Shown piece by piece: positions 47,291 through 57,061 of a stretch of DNA of 64,000 bases (the first letter of the stretch is position 1; every line of letters begins with the position of its first letter). This DNA is from Bremerella volcania (GTDB taxonomy: Bacteria > Planctomycetota > Planctomycetia > Pirellulales > Pirellulaceae). Below the pieces are notes generated by a model. That model made no database searches. It was not told where the DNA came from and saw nothing but the letters and a program-made list of their open reading frames with translations. The stretch lies in the NCBI RefSeq assembly GCF_007748115.1, contig NZ_CP036289.1:4836001-4900000 (forward strand). The letters run 5' to 3'. The position numbers and the translations under genes were made by a program.

Positions 47291-47650
47291 TTAGCCACGA
47301 AAGGCAGCCAATGCGTCGGGAACGTCGTCCTTAATATCAAACAACTTATTCAGCCGAGTAATGGCAAATACTTCCATAATCTCGGGGCGAATGTTGCTCA
47401 TCTTTAAATGCCCATCCTGCTGCTTGACTTGCTTGTCGAGGCTAATCAGCTTCCCCAAAGCCGAACTCGAAAGGAATTCGACATGGGAGAAGTTCAGCAA
47501 AATGCTGCGCTTCTTATCAACCTCGACAAGGTCGTTAAATTCTTGCCCAATCTCTTGTATTTGGACGTCATCCAGGATCTTACGATCCTTGAACTCGACT
47601 ACGGCGACGTCCTCCACCTCGGTCACTTTGAGGCGCTTTTGGTCCGACAT
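47291..47650 (-). CDS. STAS-domain anti-anti-sigma factor
   Basis: The 119-aa protein starts at the ATG at 47648-47650, ten bases after AAAGGA. STAS fold: VEDVAVVEFKDRKILDD, LVEVDKKRSILLNFSHVEFLSSSALGKL with the conserved phosphorylatable serine in the FLSSSALG loop, and MSNIRPEIMEVFAITRLNKLF. It probably releases a sigma factor from the adjacent RsbW-like kinase when unphosphorylated. Confidence 0.9.
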   Translation of the reverse strand: MSDQKRLKVTEVEDVAVVEFKDRKILDDVQIQEIGQEFNDLVEVDKKRSILLNFSHVEFLSSSALGKLISLDKQVKQQDGHLKMSNIRPEIMEVFAITRLNKLFDIKDDVPDALAAFRG

Positions 47651-47860
47651 TGCTTTCAATTCCTTTACCTGAAGACTTCGCAGAATTCTAACGTAACGTG
47701 AATCGCGAATACAAAGGAAAAATGAGCATTCTGAGAATCTTACAGGCCACTTCAGCGCCAGAATCGTCTCAAACGCTAAAGCCTATGATAATTTCCACTT
47801 AGGCGCTGTCAACGACAAATAGAATTGCCAGATCACCTTCGCTGAGATGTTTTCGATGGC

Positions 47861-48277
47861 CTAATCGCCTCGTTTCCCTGTAAGCACGGCGTGCTTCATC
47901 AACAGAAAATTGCCTCCGCGGTACTCGGTTACCGTCCCGGAAACGACCCAGACCAACTCACCGGTCGAGGTTTCTTGAGCCTGAACGACACGCTCCATCA
48001 TTCTGTTTTCCAATATCTTCAGGACGGTTTTCTTGTCCTCTTGAACGAAGCTCAGCCGATCTCCGATCCATTCAAAAGTCCCCTCGGAATCGACGATTTC
48101 CGCCCCTTCTCGGAGCCGTTTCATCTTTTCCTGAAGCTGTTGAGCCGACTTCATTCGGTCGGTTAACGGTGCCGCGTTTTCTTCAGCGGACGCGGCCCGT
48201 TCCGGTGGAGACAGGGCCACCAGGCAGCTCAATACGACGCAAAAGACACTCATCAGGCTCGGTAGGACTTTTTTCAC
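47861..48277 (-). CDS. Exported hypothetical protein
   Basis: Start taken at the GTG at 48277 (KKVLPSLMSVFCVVLSCLVAL), which gives a normal signal peptide ending near AASAEE; an upstream TTG would lengthen it. The mature part is about 105 residues, with coiled-coil-like MKSAQQLQEKMKRLREG and the VVSGTVTEYRGGNFLLMKHAVLTGK end seen in planctomycete exported proteins. Function unknown. Confidence 0.65.
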   Translation of the reverse strand: MKKVLPSLMSVFCVVLSCLVALSPPERAASAEENAAPLTDRMKSAQQLQEKMKRLREGAEIVDSEGTFEWIGDRLSFVQEDKKTVLKILENRMMERVVQAQETSTGELVWVVSGTVTEYRGGNFLLMKHAVLTGKRGD

Positions 48278-48547
48278 GGCAAATCTCTTGTCATCAACGC
48301 CATCCAGCAAAAAACCGCCCAAGTTTAGCTTGAAAATTGCGACGTTGCGTTACGAAATCATCGTGTTGTGAAAAAACGTCTTCGTCGCGTCTAAGCAACC
48401 AGCGACCTTTCTTACACCATGACTGCAACCCATTACATTTAAACAACTTACATCTTCAAACCATTCATACCCGATCTGGTTGGCACTCCGGCTGCTGTTG
48501 GAAAGGAGGACCTCATCCACTGAAAATTGGCCCAGCTGCAGGCAACC

Positions 48548-49477
48548 ATGTACGACTCCATAACTTCCATCTCGATCGCTCCGATTGTTGTCGCATTTCT
48601 GTTTGTCATGGGTAGCTTCTTAACCCTGGCAACCGGGCACGTCTTTGCTCAAGACCTCGATCCTTCGGCCATCGTCGAGCTTACGACGTCAAGTGGACGA
48701 ACATTCCGGGGTAAGATCTCTCCTAAAAGTGACTTCCATACCGTTCATCTCACGACCAGTCGGGGGTCGATTGAACTAAGCCGTCCTATCTCCTGGACGG
48801 CCATCCGTCATCTCACGATCAATGAACTCCCTGCTTCCTTCGAGAAATTGGCAACATTGATCACGCAAGTTCAACGCGTGGAAGGGCACAAGGAAGGTCC
48901 GGTCGATGTCATTGCCATCGGCCCGTCGGCAACCGCGCGAGAAAACGAAGTGGCAGTGGAGCAAATGGAAGCCGGTCCCACGACTGCCCCTGTATCGAGT
49001 GTTTCGTCTTGGGCGACCTTTAAGAGTTGGGACAGCGATCCGAGCGTTGATGGCCTGGAGGTCACCTTCACCGCAGAGGACTCGCAGGGGCTCCCAACAG
49101 CGGCGCGAGGGCACCTGGAGGCGGAGCTCTACGCGTTTCGGAAGGCCTCGTTCTCAAGCGTTCCGCATGGCTTGGGAGCACAGTTCGTAAAGATTGGCAG
49201 TTGGCGAATTCCGCTGGATCAAACGTTTCCGCGGTATGACTCACGCGTGGCACGGCTGCCGTACCAGGCAATCTCTCCGGCAACCGATGGCAGCGTTTCG
49301 CCACTGGGGACGCTAGTGATCAAGTTGGTCGTTCCTGGCCAGGGAACTTTTTCGGCCAGCCTGGAGGATGTACGCTTGCGACCTTACAGTTCGATCCGCG
49401 ACGCGAATGTCCTTCGTGGCAATCCGCGATTCTACGGGGATGAGAACCCTCGATACACGCCCTATATCACTCCCTAG
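48548..49477 (+). CDS. Exported hypothetical protein
   Basis: Start at the ATG at 48548 (a TTG at 48527 nearer to the AAAGGAGGA at 48502-48510 is an alternative). A signal peptide of about 35 residues ends near VFAQD. The first domain (ELTTSSGRTFRGKISPKSDFHTVHLTTSRGSIELSRPISWTAI) looks like an SHD1-type or ribosome-maturation-like beta fold found in planctomycetes. The C-terminal domain (residues ~150-290) is beta-rich (VTFTAEDSQGLPTAARGHLEAELY). Function unknown. Confidence 0.7.
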   Translation: MYDSITSISIAPIVVAFLFVMGSFLTLATGHVFAQDLDPSAIVELTTSSGRTFRGKISPKSDFHTVHLTTSRGSIELSRPISWTAIRHLTINELPASFEKLATLITQVQRVEGHKEGPVDVIAIGPSATARENEVAVEQMEAGPTTAPVSSVSSWATFKSWDSDPSVDGLEVTFTAEDSQGLPTAARGHLEAELYAFRKASFSSVPHGLGAQFVKIGSWRIPLDQTFPRYDSRVARLPYQAISPATDGSVSPLGTLVIKLVVPGQGTFSASLEDVRLRPYSSIRDANVLRGNPRFYGDENPRYTPYITP

Positions 49478-49890
49478 TCGATTTCGTACTTGCATTAAGC
49501 AAGTGATGGCTTAGGTGACTAGAAGAACGTCCACTGAATTTAAGCATTCTAACGACGTTGTCGGTCAGGCCAGTCGGAATTTGTGGAACGGGGCTGATAC
49601 CTACTTATCCCTTCAAGCTGGAATCACTCTTCTTGCGATTCCAGACAATAGCAAACCTTGCGGTTGCTTCATGTGGCATTCCAGGAAAAAGTAGGCCGGC
49701 CGCACAAGGCGGCCGGCCCGGCTTCCCCGAGACGAACGTGGGACAGAAACGATCATCGTCGAGGTTGCCTTGCCCCTGGGTCCTTTAAGCACATCGATCC
49801 AGGTGGTTTCTTAGAAGCCGATTGGGCCGCGAGTGATGCCAATTTGGGGACCTTCTCAGCTCGTAGACTTCCCGCTGGGAAGGTCTCTAT
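49478..49890. other. Intergenic region with a strong hairpin
   Basis: No gene recognised. A perfect inverted repeat GGCCGGCCGC (49694-49703)/GCGGCCGGCC (49709-49718) with a 5-nt loop lies between convergent genes but lacks a clear T-tract; a second weaker pair is GACCTTC/GAAGGTC (about 49850-49886). Confidence 0.45.
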
Positions 49891-50349
49891 TTATGTCAAA
49901 CGGCATGTAGAACTCAGCTGCTGGGAAATCGGCCCGCTTCCCGTGTAAGCGTGGGGGCGTGCACGTCCCACAAGCAGGTCCGCCAAGTCGGGTGCCCCGC
50001 TGTGATCGAAATCCCAGTCTTCGTAGGGGATCATTAGTCGACGCGCGAGAAACTGGAGCGCCGACATCGCCGAGGCCATTTCAACCGGTTGCAATGGGCG
50101 TTTCAGATCAATGAACGTACGCAAACGTTCCAGCACAAGATCCACAAAGTGAAACTCGTCTTCGAATCGCCCTACCCCTTCCTGATGGTACGACGCTTGA
50201 AGATCTGCGTTGTTTTTCAAGTCCTCGATTCGAGCGCGGACGTAGAGAAACGCCTCGAGCGCTCCGGACTTTTCGCATTCAGGAAATTCGTAAAGTTGTA
50301 GTTGATGGGAAAGTGTCTTGAAGGCCCCAAGCTGGGTAAACGAAGGCAT
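49891..50349 (-). CDS. Hypothetical protein (152 aa)
   Basis: Soluble and mainly helical (HQLQLYEFPECEKSGALEAFLYVRARIEDLKNNADL, EFHFVDLVLERLRTFIDLKRPLQPVEMASAMSALQFLARRLMIPYEDWDFDHSG). No signal peptide or known domain. Isolated minus-strand gene; moderate confidence that it is coding because of regular codon use and length. Confidence 0.55.
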   Translation of the reverse strand: MPSFTQLGAFKTLSHQLQLYEFPECEKSGALEAFLYVRARIEDLKNNADLQASYHQEGVGRFEDEFHFVDLVLERLRTFIDLKRPLQPVEMASAMSALQFLARRLMIPYEDWDFDHSGAPDLADLLVGRARPHAYTGSGPISQQLSSTCRLT

Positions 50350-50775
50350 TAGCCATCACAGCTTTCTCTGTCCCAATGTTTTATTGGAGAAATCAGTGAA
50401 CTAACGTTAATATATTCGGATATCGTAAGGATTTAGCTACGAGTGATTAGCTAGTTTAACAAATTTTCGATCAAATAAAGTATCGCTTGTACCGATTCTG
50501 AAGGCATCAAAGAACCATTACGATTTCATGAATCCTGTTGTGCGATTGCACGAAAAAATCGTGTTGCCGACAGCGACAAAGATCTCCCCATCTACGTCAA
50601 AATTCAGAGCGATGTGGGCGTTAGATTCCTGGCTGCACGCGTGACATCTAGCGCTATCTCAGTAACTCGAACTCGCTAAATACGAAATAATTGCCCGCGA
50701 CATCATCATCAATCGTGAACTTGGTTCGTTCGTCGTTTGATCTTGGCTCAGATTTCTGAACGTTCGACCTGGTGG
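50350..50775. other. AT-richer intergenic region
   Basis: No gene or RNA recognised. Base composition is lower in GC than the neighbours; a CGTGCAATCGCACAAC-like imperfect palindrome occurs near 50540-50560. Confidence 0.35.
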
Positions 50776-51078
50776 TTAACCAGGTTTCGGCATTGCCAGG
50801 CTGTGCAGCACCAGCACGGCCCCCATCGAAATGAGTGCCCAGCCTAGCCATTGCGGCGGCTTGATCGTCTTTTTGGCCGAGACGATATTAGAGTCTTCCG
50901 CAGCCGCGACGAAGGCGGCTGGTACGTCGCTAGGTTCGGCCTTCTTCGAGCTAAACTGCTTGGAAAGAAACTGACTCGCTTCCTGCGTCAGGGTAACCGA
51001 GTCGACCAGGCGAAATTGAACGCCCAAGGCGAGCAGCACAACGCCGATCATGAAATATTGATTGCGATTGATTTCCAC
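50776..51078 (-). CDS. Small membrane protein (two TM helices)
   Basis: GTG at 51076-51078 is preferred because GGAG lies six bases upstream; an ATG 12 codons earlier is possible. Two hydrophobic helices (QYFMIGVVLLALGVQFRLV and WLGWALISMGAVLVLHSLAM) flank a polar segment (SKQFSSKKAEPSDVPAAF). Function unknown. Confidence 0.65.
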   Translation of the reverse strand: MEINRNQYFMIGVVLLALGVQFRLVDSVTLTQEASQFLSKQFSSKKAEPSDVPAAFVAAAEDSNIVSAKKTIKPPQWLGWALISMGAVLVLHSLAMPKPG

Positions 51079-51394
51079 GGTTAGCTCCGCTAAATCGCTG
51101 AAAACTGGATGCATAAAGGAGTACGGACTGAAAGGTCCGTTAATCCATTCTTCGAGACAATGGTGTCGCCAGCCTAAGCGAATCCTTCAAGTCAAGGATC
51201 TTCTCTCCTGTAAGGATTGGTCATGCGGTAGCGAACGTATCGGATATGCCGAGAAGTCGGCGGCGTATGCTGGAAGAGTTGCAATTCCATCGCTTCACCC
51301 CTCACATGATTCTGATCCTTAACCTATCCATGTAAGGAACGTCAGGGACACACTCCTGCGTAGGTAATCATGTTCGATATTTAAGCAGAGAATT

Positions 51395-51790
51395 ATGAGC
51401 ACATCTAATCCTTCACGTGGCCGAGTGCTTGTTTGTGATGATTCGATGTTGATGCGCAAACTTGTCATCGACTCGCTGAGCGAAGACGGCTGGGAACTGG
51501 CCGCTGAGGCGCAAAATGGCAAAGAAGCTCTCGAAAAGTACCAAGAGTTGCAACCGGATGTCGTAACTATGGATATCGTCATGCCAGAACATGACGGTAT
51601 TTTCGGGCTGGAACAAATCATCAACTATGACCCCGATGCCAAAATCGTCATGGTAAGTGCGTTAAATCAAACCTCGCTAGTTGCCGAATCGGTACGAAAA
51701 GGGGCTCAAGACTTCATGGTCAAGCCATTTCTGCCAGAGCAACTGCAGGAAACCATGCGACGGCTGGTCGACGCCAATCTACAGACCTAG
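51395..51790 (+). CDS. CheY-like response regulator
   Basis: The 131-aa single REC domain has the acidic pair in VLVCDDSMLMRK, phospho-acceptor Asp in VVTMDIVMPEHDG, and the signalling residues Ser in MVSALNQTS and Lys in DFMVKPF. There is no output domain. The sequence is like CheY-type regulators in stand-alone context. No kinase is nearby. Confidence 0.92.
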   Translation: MSTSNPSRGRVLVCDDSMLMRKLVIDSLSEDGWELAAEAQNGKEALEKYQELQPDVVTMDIVMPEHDGIFGLEQIINYDPDAKIVMVSALNQTSLVAESVRKGAQDFMVKPFLPEQLQETMRRLVDANLQT

Positions 51791-51982
51791 TTCCCGTCGA
51801 TCTCAATTCCAGTGGGTAAAAATCGGAAAATCTTATCCACGCTTGTCTTGCGAGCGTGGAAAATACGCGAAGAAAGCGTCGGCAAATGAGGCCGACAGCT
51901 GACTTGTGGCGTTGGTGAAACGCCCCAAATCGGCTAGTCTTACGGAATTGCAAGCATCGCAATCATCGCGTGGAATAGATGT

Positions 51983-54900
51983 ATGGCCCCTGGCGTCCAT
52001 GAGCCCACCATCCGAGAGCACGACGACGAACTGAATAACCTGTCGTCGGTGAGCTTCATTGGATTGGTGTTGACGCAATTCTTCGGTGCCGCGAACGACA
52101 ACATTTTCCGTTGGTTCGCCATTGGCATCGGTAAAGAACAGCAACCGGAACATGTAGGTACCATCCTGATGGCTGGCACCGCGTGCATGGTTGCTCCTTA
52201 CCTGATTTTCGCACCCCATGCGGCTTTCTTCGCCGATCGCTACAGTAAACGAAGCGTCATTGTTGCCTGCAAAATCGCAGAAATTGTGATCATGATGCTG
52301 GGAATCATGCTTGCCTGGAGCGGTCAGCTTTTCTGGCTGTTCAGCGTGGTCTTCTTTCTCGGCGCACAAAGCGCCATGTATGGGCCGGCCAAGCTAGGTG
52401 CGATCCCCGAAATCCTCAAAACGAAGCATATTTCCTCAGCAAATGGGATCATTGGACTTGCCACCGTGGTCGCCACCGCATTGGGAACCGTCGTGGGGAA
52501 CTTACTTAGTGACTGGACGCACCAGGGAGAAACCAATCTCTGGCTCGCTGGGCTGATCATGGTTGGTTTTGCCGCCGTTGGCATCGTGACCAGCTTGTGG
52601 ATACAGAACCTGCCAATCAACCAGCCAGACTTGAAGTTCCCCTGGAATCCATTCCGCAGCGTGATCAAGGATCTCAAAGCACTACGCGTTAACAAGGCCA
52701 TCTTTTACGTGGCTATGGGTAGTGCCTTCTTCTGGACGTTAGCGGCGCTGGCCCAGTTGAATATCGACCAGTTCGCGGCCGAAAGCGGCACGACCACACA
52801 GGCCGATGTCGGGCCGCTGCTTGCCGTTCTGGTCGTGGGAACGGCCGTGGGCTGTATCTTGGCAGGCTACTGGTCGCAAGGTCACGTTGAGATGGGGATT
52901 CTCCCGCTTGGTGCAACGGGCCTGGCCATCTGCTCGTTTCTTCTATTCCTCTGCCCTTCTCCGATTGTCGGTGCCGATGGGAACTGGAACTTCGTCTTCT
53001 TCGTGGCCAGCTTTCTGCTTTTTTTCATGGGGTTATCGGCCGGCCTATTTGAAGTGCCGCTGGCATCTTTCCTGCAGCACCGCGCGCCTGCGGAGAAACG
53101 CGGCACGATCCTGGCCGCCACCAACTTTCTAACCTTCGGCGGCATCCTGATTGTCTCGGTGGTGTTCTCGGTCTTGCGAACTCCGGTATACGAGGGGGAC
53201 GTCAATAACGTCGATCAAGTTGCCGAACTGGAGATCTCGCCTGAGTTCTCGAAGCAAGTCACGCAGAAGTCAGACGAACTAAGAGCCAATATCGTCGCCG
53301 GCAAGCCGTACGATTCGCCGCTGGACATCGCCAAGTCGATGACTTCCAATGAAGATGAGCAAACGTACGCGTTCGCTTCACTCTTGATGACGCAGTTGCA
53401 TCAAGCGTTCACCGATCAGAACCCCATCGATCGTAGCGAAGTGATCGACAAGTACCCCGACTACAAGCAACTGGTCGCGGAGATTTACTTTCAAGCGACC
53501 AACTTGCCGCTGTTGAGTTCGCGTCAGATCTTCTTCTTATGTGGTGTCGTGACCATTCCCATTCTGTTTTACATCCTGTACCTGCTTCCGCAGAACTCGC
53601 TCCGCTTCCTTGTATGGCTGGCCAGCGAAACGTTCTACCGCATTCGGGTTCATGATCGAGAGAATTTGCCAGCAGAGGGTGGCGCGCTGCTGGTCTCGAA
53701 TCACGTTTCGTGGCTCGACGGCGTGCTACTGATGCTCACCAGTAGTCGGCCGGTCCGCATGTTGGTGTGGGGTGGGAACTTCAAGAGCGAATGGTTCCGT
53801 CGTTTTGTCGAATACCACGGCGCGATCCTTATCGACAAAGGCCCCAAAGGGATCCAGAAGGCGCTGCAAAGAGGCCGGGAAGCCATCGAAAATGGAGAGC
53901 TGGTTTGCGTATTCGCCGAGGGGGGCATTACCCGCAGCGGTCAAATCCAAGGCTTCAAGCCAGGACTCTTGAAGATGGTCGAAGGGACTTCCGCTCCGGT
54001 CGTACCAGTCTTCATCGACGAACTTTGGGGAAGCATTTTCACCTTCAGCGAAGGCAAGTTCTTCTGGAAAATTCCTCGCAGTTGGCAAACTCCCATCTCC
54101 ATTCACTTCGGCGAACCCATCGCACCGCCATATGGCATCCACGTCATTCGCCAAGCCGTCCAGCAGTTAGGAGCGATCGCCTTCGAGCGACGAGTTGAGC
54201 GTGTGATACCCCCAGCGAAAACACTCCTTCGAGTCTGCAAACGTCGGCTCTTTTTGTCCAAGGTGGCCGACTCGACCGGCGTTGACTTGACCGGCGGCAT
54301 CTTCCTGACGCGCATCCTGGTACTCCGACGTCTCCTCAAGCGGCACATCCTGAAGTCGCGTAACGAGGAACAATACGTCGGGGTACTGCTTCCTCCGTCG
54401 GTCGCCGCGGCCGCGGTCAACGGCGCCTTGGCCCTCGATCGCCGCATCGCGGTGAATTTGAACTACACGACCAGCAACGAAGTGATGAATCACTGCATCC
54501 ACAAGTGCGGGATCAAGTCGGTGCTGACCAGCCGCCGGTTCATGGAAAAGTTCGAGTGGGACCTCGATTGCAAGATAGTCTACCTTGAGGACCTCAAAGA
54601 CAAGCCGACCCTCTGGGACAAGGTGAGCTGCGCGTTCACGTCGTTCGTCCTTCCCAGTTGGCTGCTCGATCGCACGTATGGGCTGAATAAGATTCGTCCG
54701 GACGACACGCTCACCATCATCTTCACCTCAGGCTCGACTGGAGTTCCCAAGGGGGTACAACTGACCCATGCGAACATCTCGTCCAACGTTCAGGCCATCC
54801 AGCAGATGGTACATCTGAATCGCCAGGACGTAATCATCGGGATCCTTCCCTTCTTCCATTCGTTTGGCTACACGGTCACGCTGTGGACACTGTTCGGCAT

Positions 54901-55831
54901 CGATGTGAAGTCGGCGTACCACTTCAGTCCACTGGAACCCAAAGTAATCGGCAATCTGACCAAGAAGCACCGCGGTACGGTCATCTTGGCGACTCCTACG
55001 TTCCTTCGCAGCTACCTGCGCCGTGTCGACAAAGACGATTTCGCGACACTGGAAATCGTGGTCGCCGGTGCTGAAAAGCTGCCGGTGGATCTATGCGAAT
55101 CGTTCGAGCAGAAGTTTGGGGTTCGCCCGGTTGAAGGGTACGGTGCCACCGAGCTTTCGCCGTTGGTTTCCGTGAACATCCCCCCTGCCCGCTCGATCGA
55201 CAACTTCCAGATCGATCGCAAGGAAGGAACCGTGGGGCGACCGATTCCCAACGTCGCGGCCAAGATCATCGATCTCGACACAGGCGAAGCCAAAGGAGTC
55301 AGCGAGCCAGGCATGCTCTACATCACCGGTCCCAATGTCATGAAAGGTTACCTGGATCAACCCACGGAAACGGCCGAGGTTCTCAAGGACGGCTGGTACA
55401 AGACAGGCGACGTGGCGCTGATCGACGAAGATGGCTTTTTGAAGATCACCGGCCGGGTAAGCCGCTTCTCGAAGATCGGCGGCGAAATGATCCCTCACGT
55501 TCGGATCGAGGAAGCGATCGAGCAGATTCTCGGCCCGCACGAAAGTGAAGAACTGGCAGTCGCGGTAACGGCCGTCGAGCATCCCACCAAGGGGGAACGC
55601 ATCGTGGTTGTTCACACGCCGCTGCCGCTCACGCCGGAGGATATCTGTCAGCGACTGAAGCAGGCTGGCCTACCCAACCTGTTCATTCCATCCACCGACA
55701 GTTTCATGGAAGTGGAGAAGATTCCGATTCTCGGCACCGGTAAGCTCGACCTGCGAGAACTTAAAAATATCGCGATTACACGATTCGCGAACAACGGATC
55801 CGCGGCGTCCTCTTCGAACGAGTCGAACTAG
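51983..55831 (+). CDS. LplT-acyltransferase-acyl-ACP synthetase fusion (phospholipid recycling)
   Basis: The 1282-aa protein has three domains. Residues 1 to about 420 (plus one later helix) are an MFS transporter like LplT (GLVLTQFFGAANDNIFRWF, AKLGAIPEI, GLFEVPLASFLQHRAP). Residues about 545-760 are a PlsC-type acyltransferase (NHVSWLDG at about 573-580, FAEGGITRSG). Residues about 800-1265 are an AMP-forming acyl-ACP/CoA synthetase (IFTSGSTGVPKG at about 912, YGATELSPL, YKTGDVALIDEDG, GRVSRFSKIGGEMI). It imports lysophospholipid and re-acylates it in one polypeptide. Inner membrane. Confidence 0.93.
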   Translation: MAPGVHEPTIREHDDELNNLSSVSFIGLVLTQFFGAANDNIFRWFAIGIGKEQQPEHVGTILMAGTACMVAPYLIFAPHAAFFADRYSKRSVIVACKIAEIVIMMLGIMLAWSGQLFWLFSVVFFLGAQSAMYGPAKLGAIPEILKTKHISSANGIIGLATVVATALGTVVGNLLSDWTHQGETNLWLAGLIMVGFAAVGIVTSLWIQNLPINQPDLKFPWNPFRSVIKDLKALRVNKAIFYVAMGSAFFWTLAALAQLNIDQFAAESGTTTQADVGPLLAVLVVGTAVGCILAGYWSQGHVEMGILPLGATGLAICSFLLFLCPSPIVGADGNWNFVFFVASFLLFFMGLSAGLFEVPLASFLQHRAPAEKRGTILAATNFLTFGGILIVSVVFSVLRTPVYEGDVNNVDQVAELEISPEFSKQVTQKSDELRANIVAGKPYDSPLDIAKSMTSNEDEQTYAFASLLMTQLHQAFTDQNPIDRSEVIDKYPDYKQLVAEIYFQATNLPLLSSRQIFFLCGVVTIPILFYILYLLPQNSLRFLVWLASETFYRIRVHDRENLPAEGGALLVSNHVSWLDGVLLMLTSSRPVRMLVWGGNFKSEWFRRFVEYHGAILIDKGPKGIQKALQRGREAIENGELVCVFAEGGITRSGQIQGFKPGLLKMVEGTSAPVVPVFIDELWGSIFTFSEGKFFWKIPRSWQTPISIHFGEPIAPPYGIHVIRQAVQQLGAIAFERRVERVIPPAKTLLRVCKRRLFLSKVADSTGVDLTGGIFLTRILVLRRLLKRHILKSRNEEQYVGVLLPPSVAAAAVNGALALDRRIAVNLNYTTSNEVMNHCIHKCGIKSVLTSRRFMEKFEWDLDCKIVYLEDLKDKPTLWDKVSCAFTSFVLPSWLLDRTYGLNKIRPDDTLTIIFTSGSTGVPKGVQLTHANISSNVQAIQQMVHLNRQDVIIGILPFFHSFGYTVTLWTLFGIDVKSAYHFSPLEPKVIGNLTKKHRGTVILATPTFLRSYLRRVDKDDFATLEIVVAGAEKLPVDLCESFEQKFGVRPVEGYGATELSPLVSVNIPPARSIDNFQIDRKEGTVGRPIPNVAAKIIDLDTGEAKGVSEPGMLYITGPNVMKGYLDQPTETAEVLKDGWYKTGDVALIDEDGFLKITGRVSRFSKIGGEMIPHVRIEEAIEQILGPHESEELAVAVTAVEHPTKGERIVVVHTPLPLTPEDICQRLKQAGLPNLFIPSTDSFMEVEKIPILGTGKLDLRELKNIAITRFANNGSAASSSNESN

Positions 55832-56889
55832 CGACGCAGTTCCGCAAAGCGCTTCCGGGGAACCAATCCCAAAGAGTTGGAAGAGGCGTCTTCCATCGCA
55901 TCCTGAGTGACCACCGGTTCCAGGGGACGCATCGCAAGTTGCTCTGGCTGTTGCGGCAACAGTGCAGGCTCTTGTACAGGGGCAGCCGCAAGCGGAAGCG
56001 GTTCTTCGTCAGGCGTCTTCGTAAATTGCTGCTGGATGCCGCGTTCGGCGACAACCTTGCGTTGGTATACCCGCGTCACCACATCGCCAAACTGCTTGCG
56101 AATCGTAGGATCGACCTTCTGCAAGCGAGAGACCAGGTTGTGCATCCCGATTACGTTGTCTTCAGCGTTCTGGGAAATCTTCCCGATGAAAGAAGACGTC
56201 TCTGCGAAGTTGTAGTCGGCCGTCTTGCCAATCAGCGGATGCAGCGTGCGGGCCAGAAAGTCGGCGCCGCGGCTCTCGAATTTGACGAAGACATCCAGGC
56301 GATTCGAAACGAACGACTGCCCCTCGGTCGCTTTGGTATAGCCTGACTGAAGCACCAGCACGCAGTTGGCCAAGATTTTCGTCGGAGCCAGCGGTCCTTC
56401 GTAATATCCTTCGGCGAAGAAGATGTTCGTTTCGCCATCGGCATAAACGATATCCACGTTGCTCACAGTGCCGGCGCCATCATTGGCATGAAAAGAAGTT
56501 GGGCTTAGCCGCTGGACGTGGACGTTGGTAATTCCCATCAACTCCCAGATGTTGACGACCACTTCGGGATAGCTAACCAGGAATGCGTAGATTTCGGGAT
56601 CGCAATCGATGACCTGCACAGGCAGTCGTCGAAAGATACTCGGATCCTTTACCACCTCAGAGACGCGATTCTGATCCTGGGGTCGCATCTGCGCGAAAGG
56701 AATCTGACGCAATGCATCCTGCTTCTCTTCGCGACTGAAACTGACTAACTCTGCGTCTGACTGCTGCGCGTTTACCGCTGAAACTTGGAGCAATCCGATT
56801 ACCAGGACTGCTCCTGTCATGTAGGTCCACGAGCGCAAAATCGAACCGAGAAGACAAGTTGGAGTGGCTGTATTTCGGAAAATCGGCAT
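55828..56889 (-). CDS. Exported hypothetical protein
   Basis: The 353-aa reading from the ATG at 56887-56889 contains a hydrophobic signal (GAVLVIGLLQVSAVNAQQ), so the mature protein is exported. The body (FRRLPVQVIDCDPEIYAFLVSYPEVVVNIWELMGITNVHVQRLS..., NIFFAEGYYEGPLAPTKILANCVLVLQSGY) is a conserved domain of unknown function; the C-terminus is Pro/Gln-rich. Convergent with the LplT fusion, their stops overlapping by four bases. A later ATG at 56820 gives a shorter signal. Confidence 0.7.
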   Translation of the reverse strand: MPIFRNTATPTCLLGSILRSWTYMTGAVLVIGLLQVSAVNAQQSDAELVSFSREEKQDALRQIPFAQMRPQDQNRVSEVVKDPSIFRRLPVQVIDCDPEIYAFLVSYPEVVVNIWELMGITNVHVQRLSPTSFHANDGAGTVSNVDIVYADGETNIFFAEGYYEGPLAPTKILANCVLVLQSGYTKATEGQSFVSNRLDVFVKFESRGADFLARTLHPLIGKTADYNFAETSSFIGKISQNAEDNVIGMHNLVSRLQKVDPTIRKQFGDVVTRVYQRKVVAERGIQQQFTKTPDEEPLPLAAAPVQEPALLPQQPEQLAMRPLEPVVTQDAMEDASSNSLGLVPRKRFAELRR

Positions 56890-57061
56890 GCAAGCATTCC
56901 CCCTAGGCTTCGCGATGGCTGAGATGGCCTTACCCTTAAATCGGTTGAATCGCTATGATCGCCACAATCATTCTCAGATTCCTAAATCGAACCGTTTGCT
57001 AGCACTTGCCGTTTCTCGGCAATGCAAGTTCGAACGAGCGGTCCTATCCCGAATTCAATCG

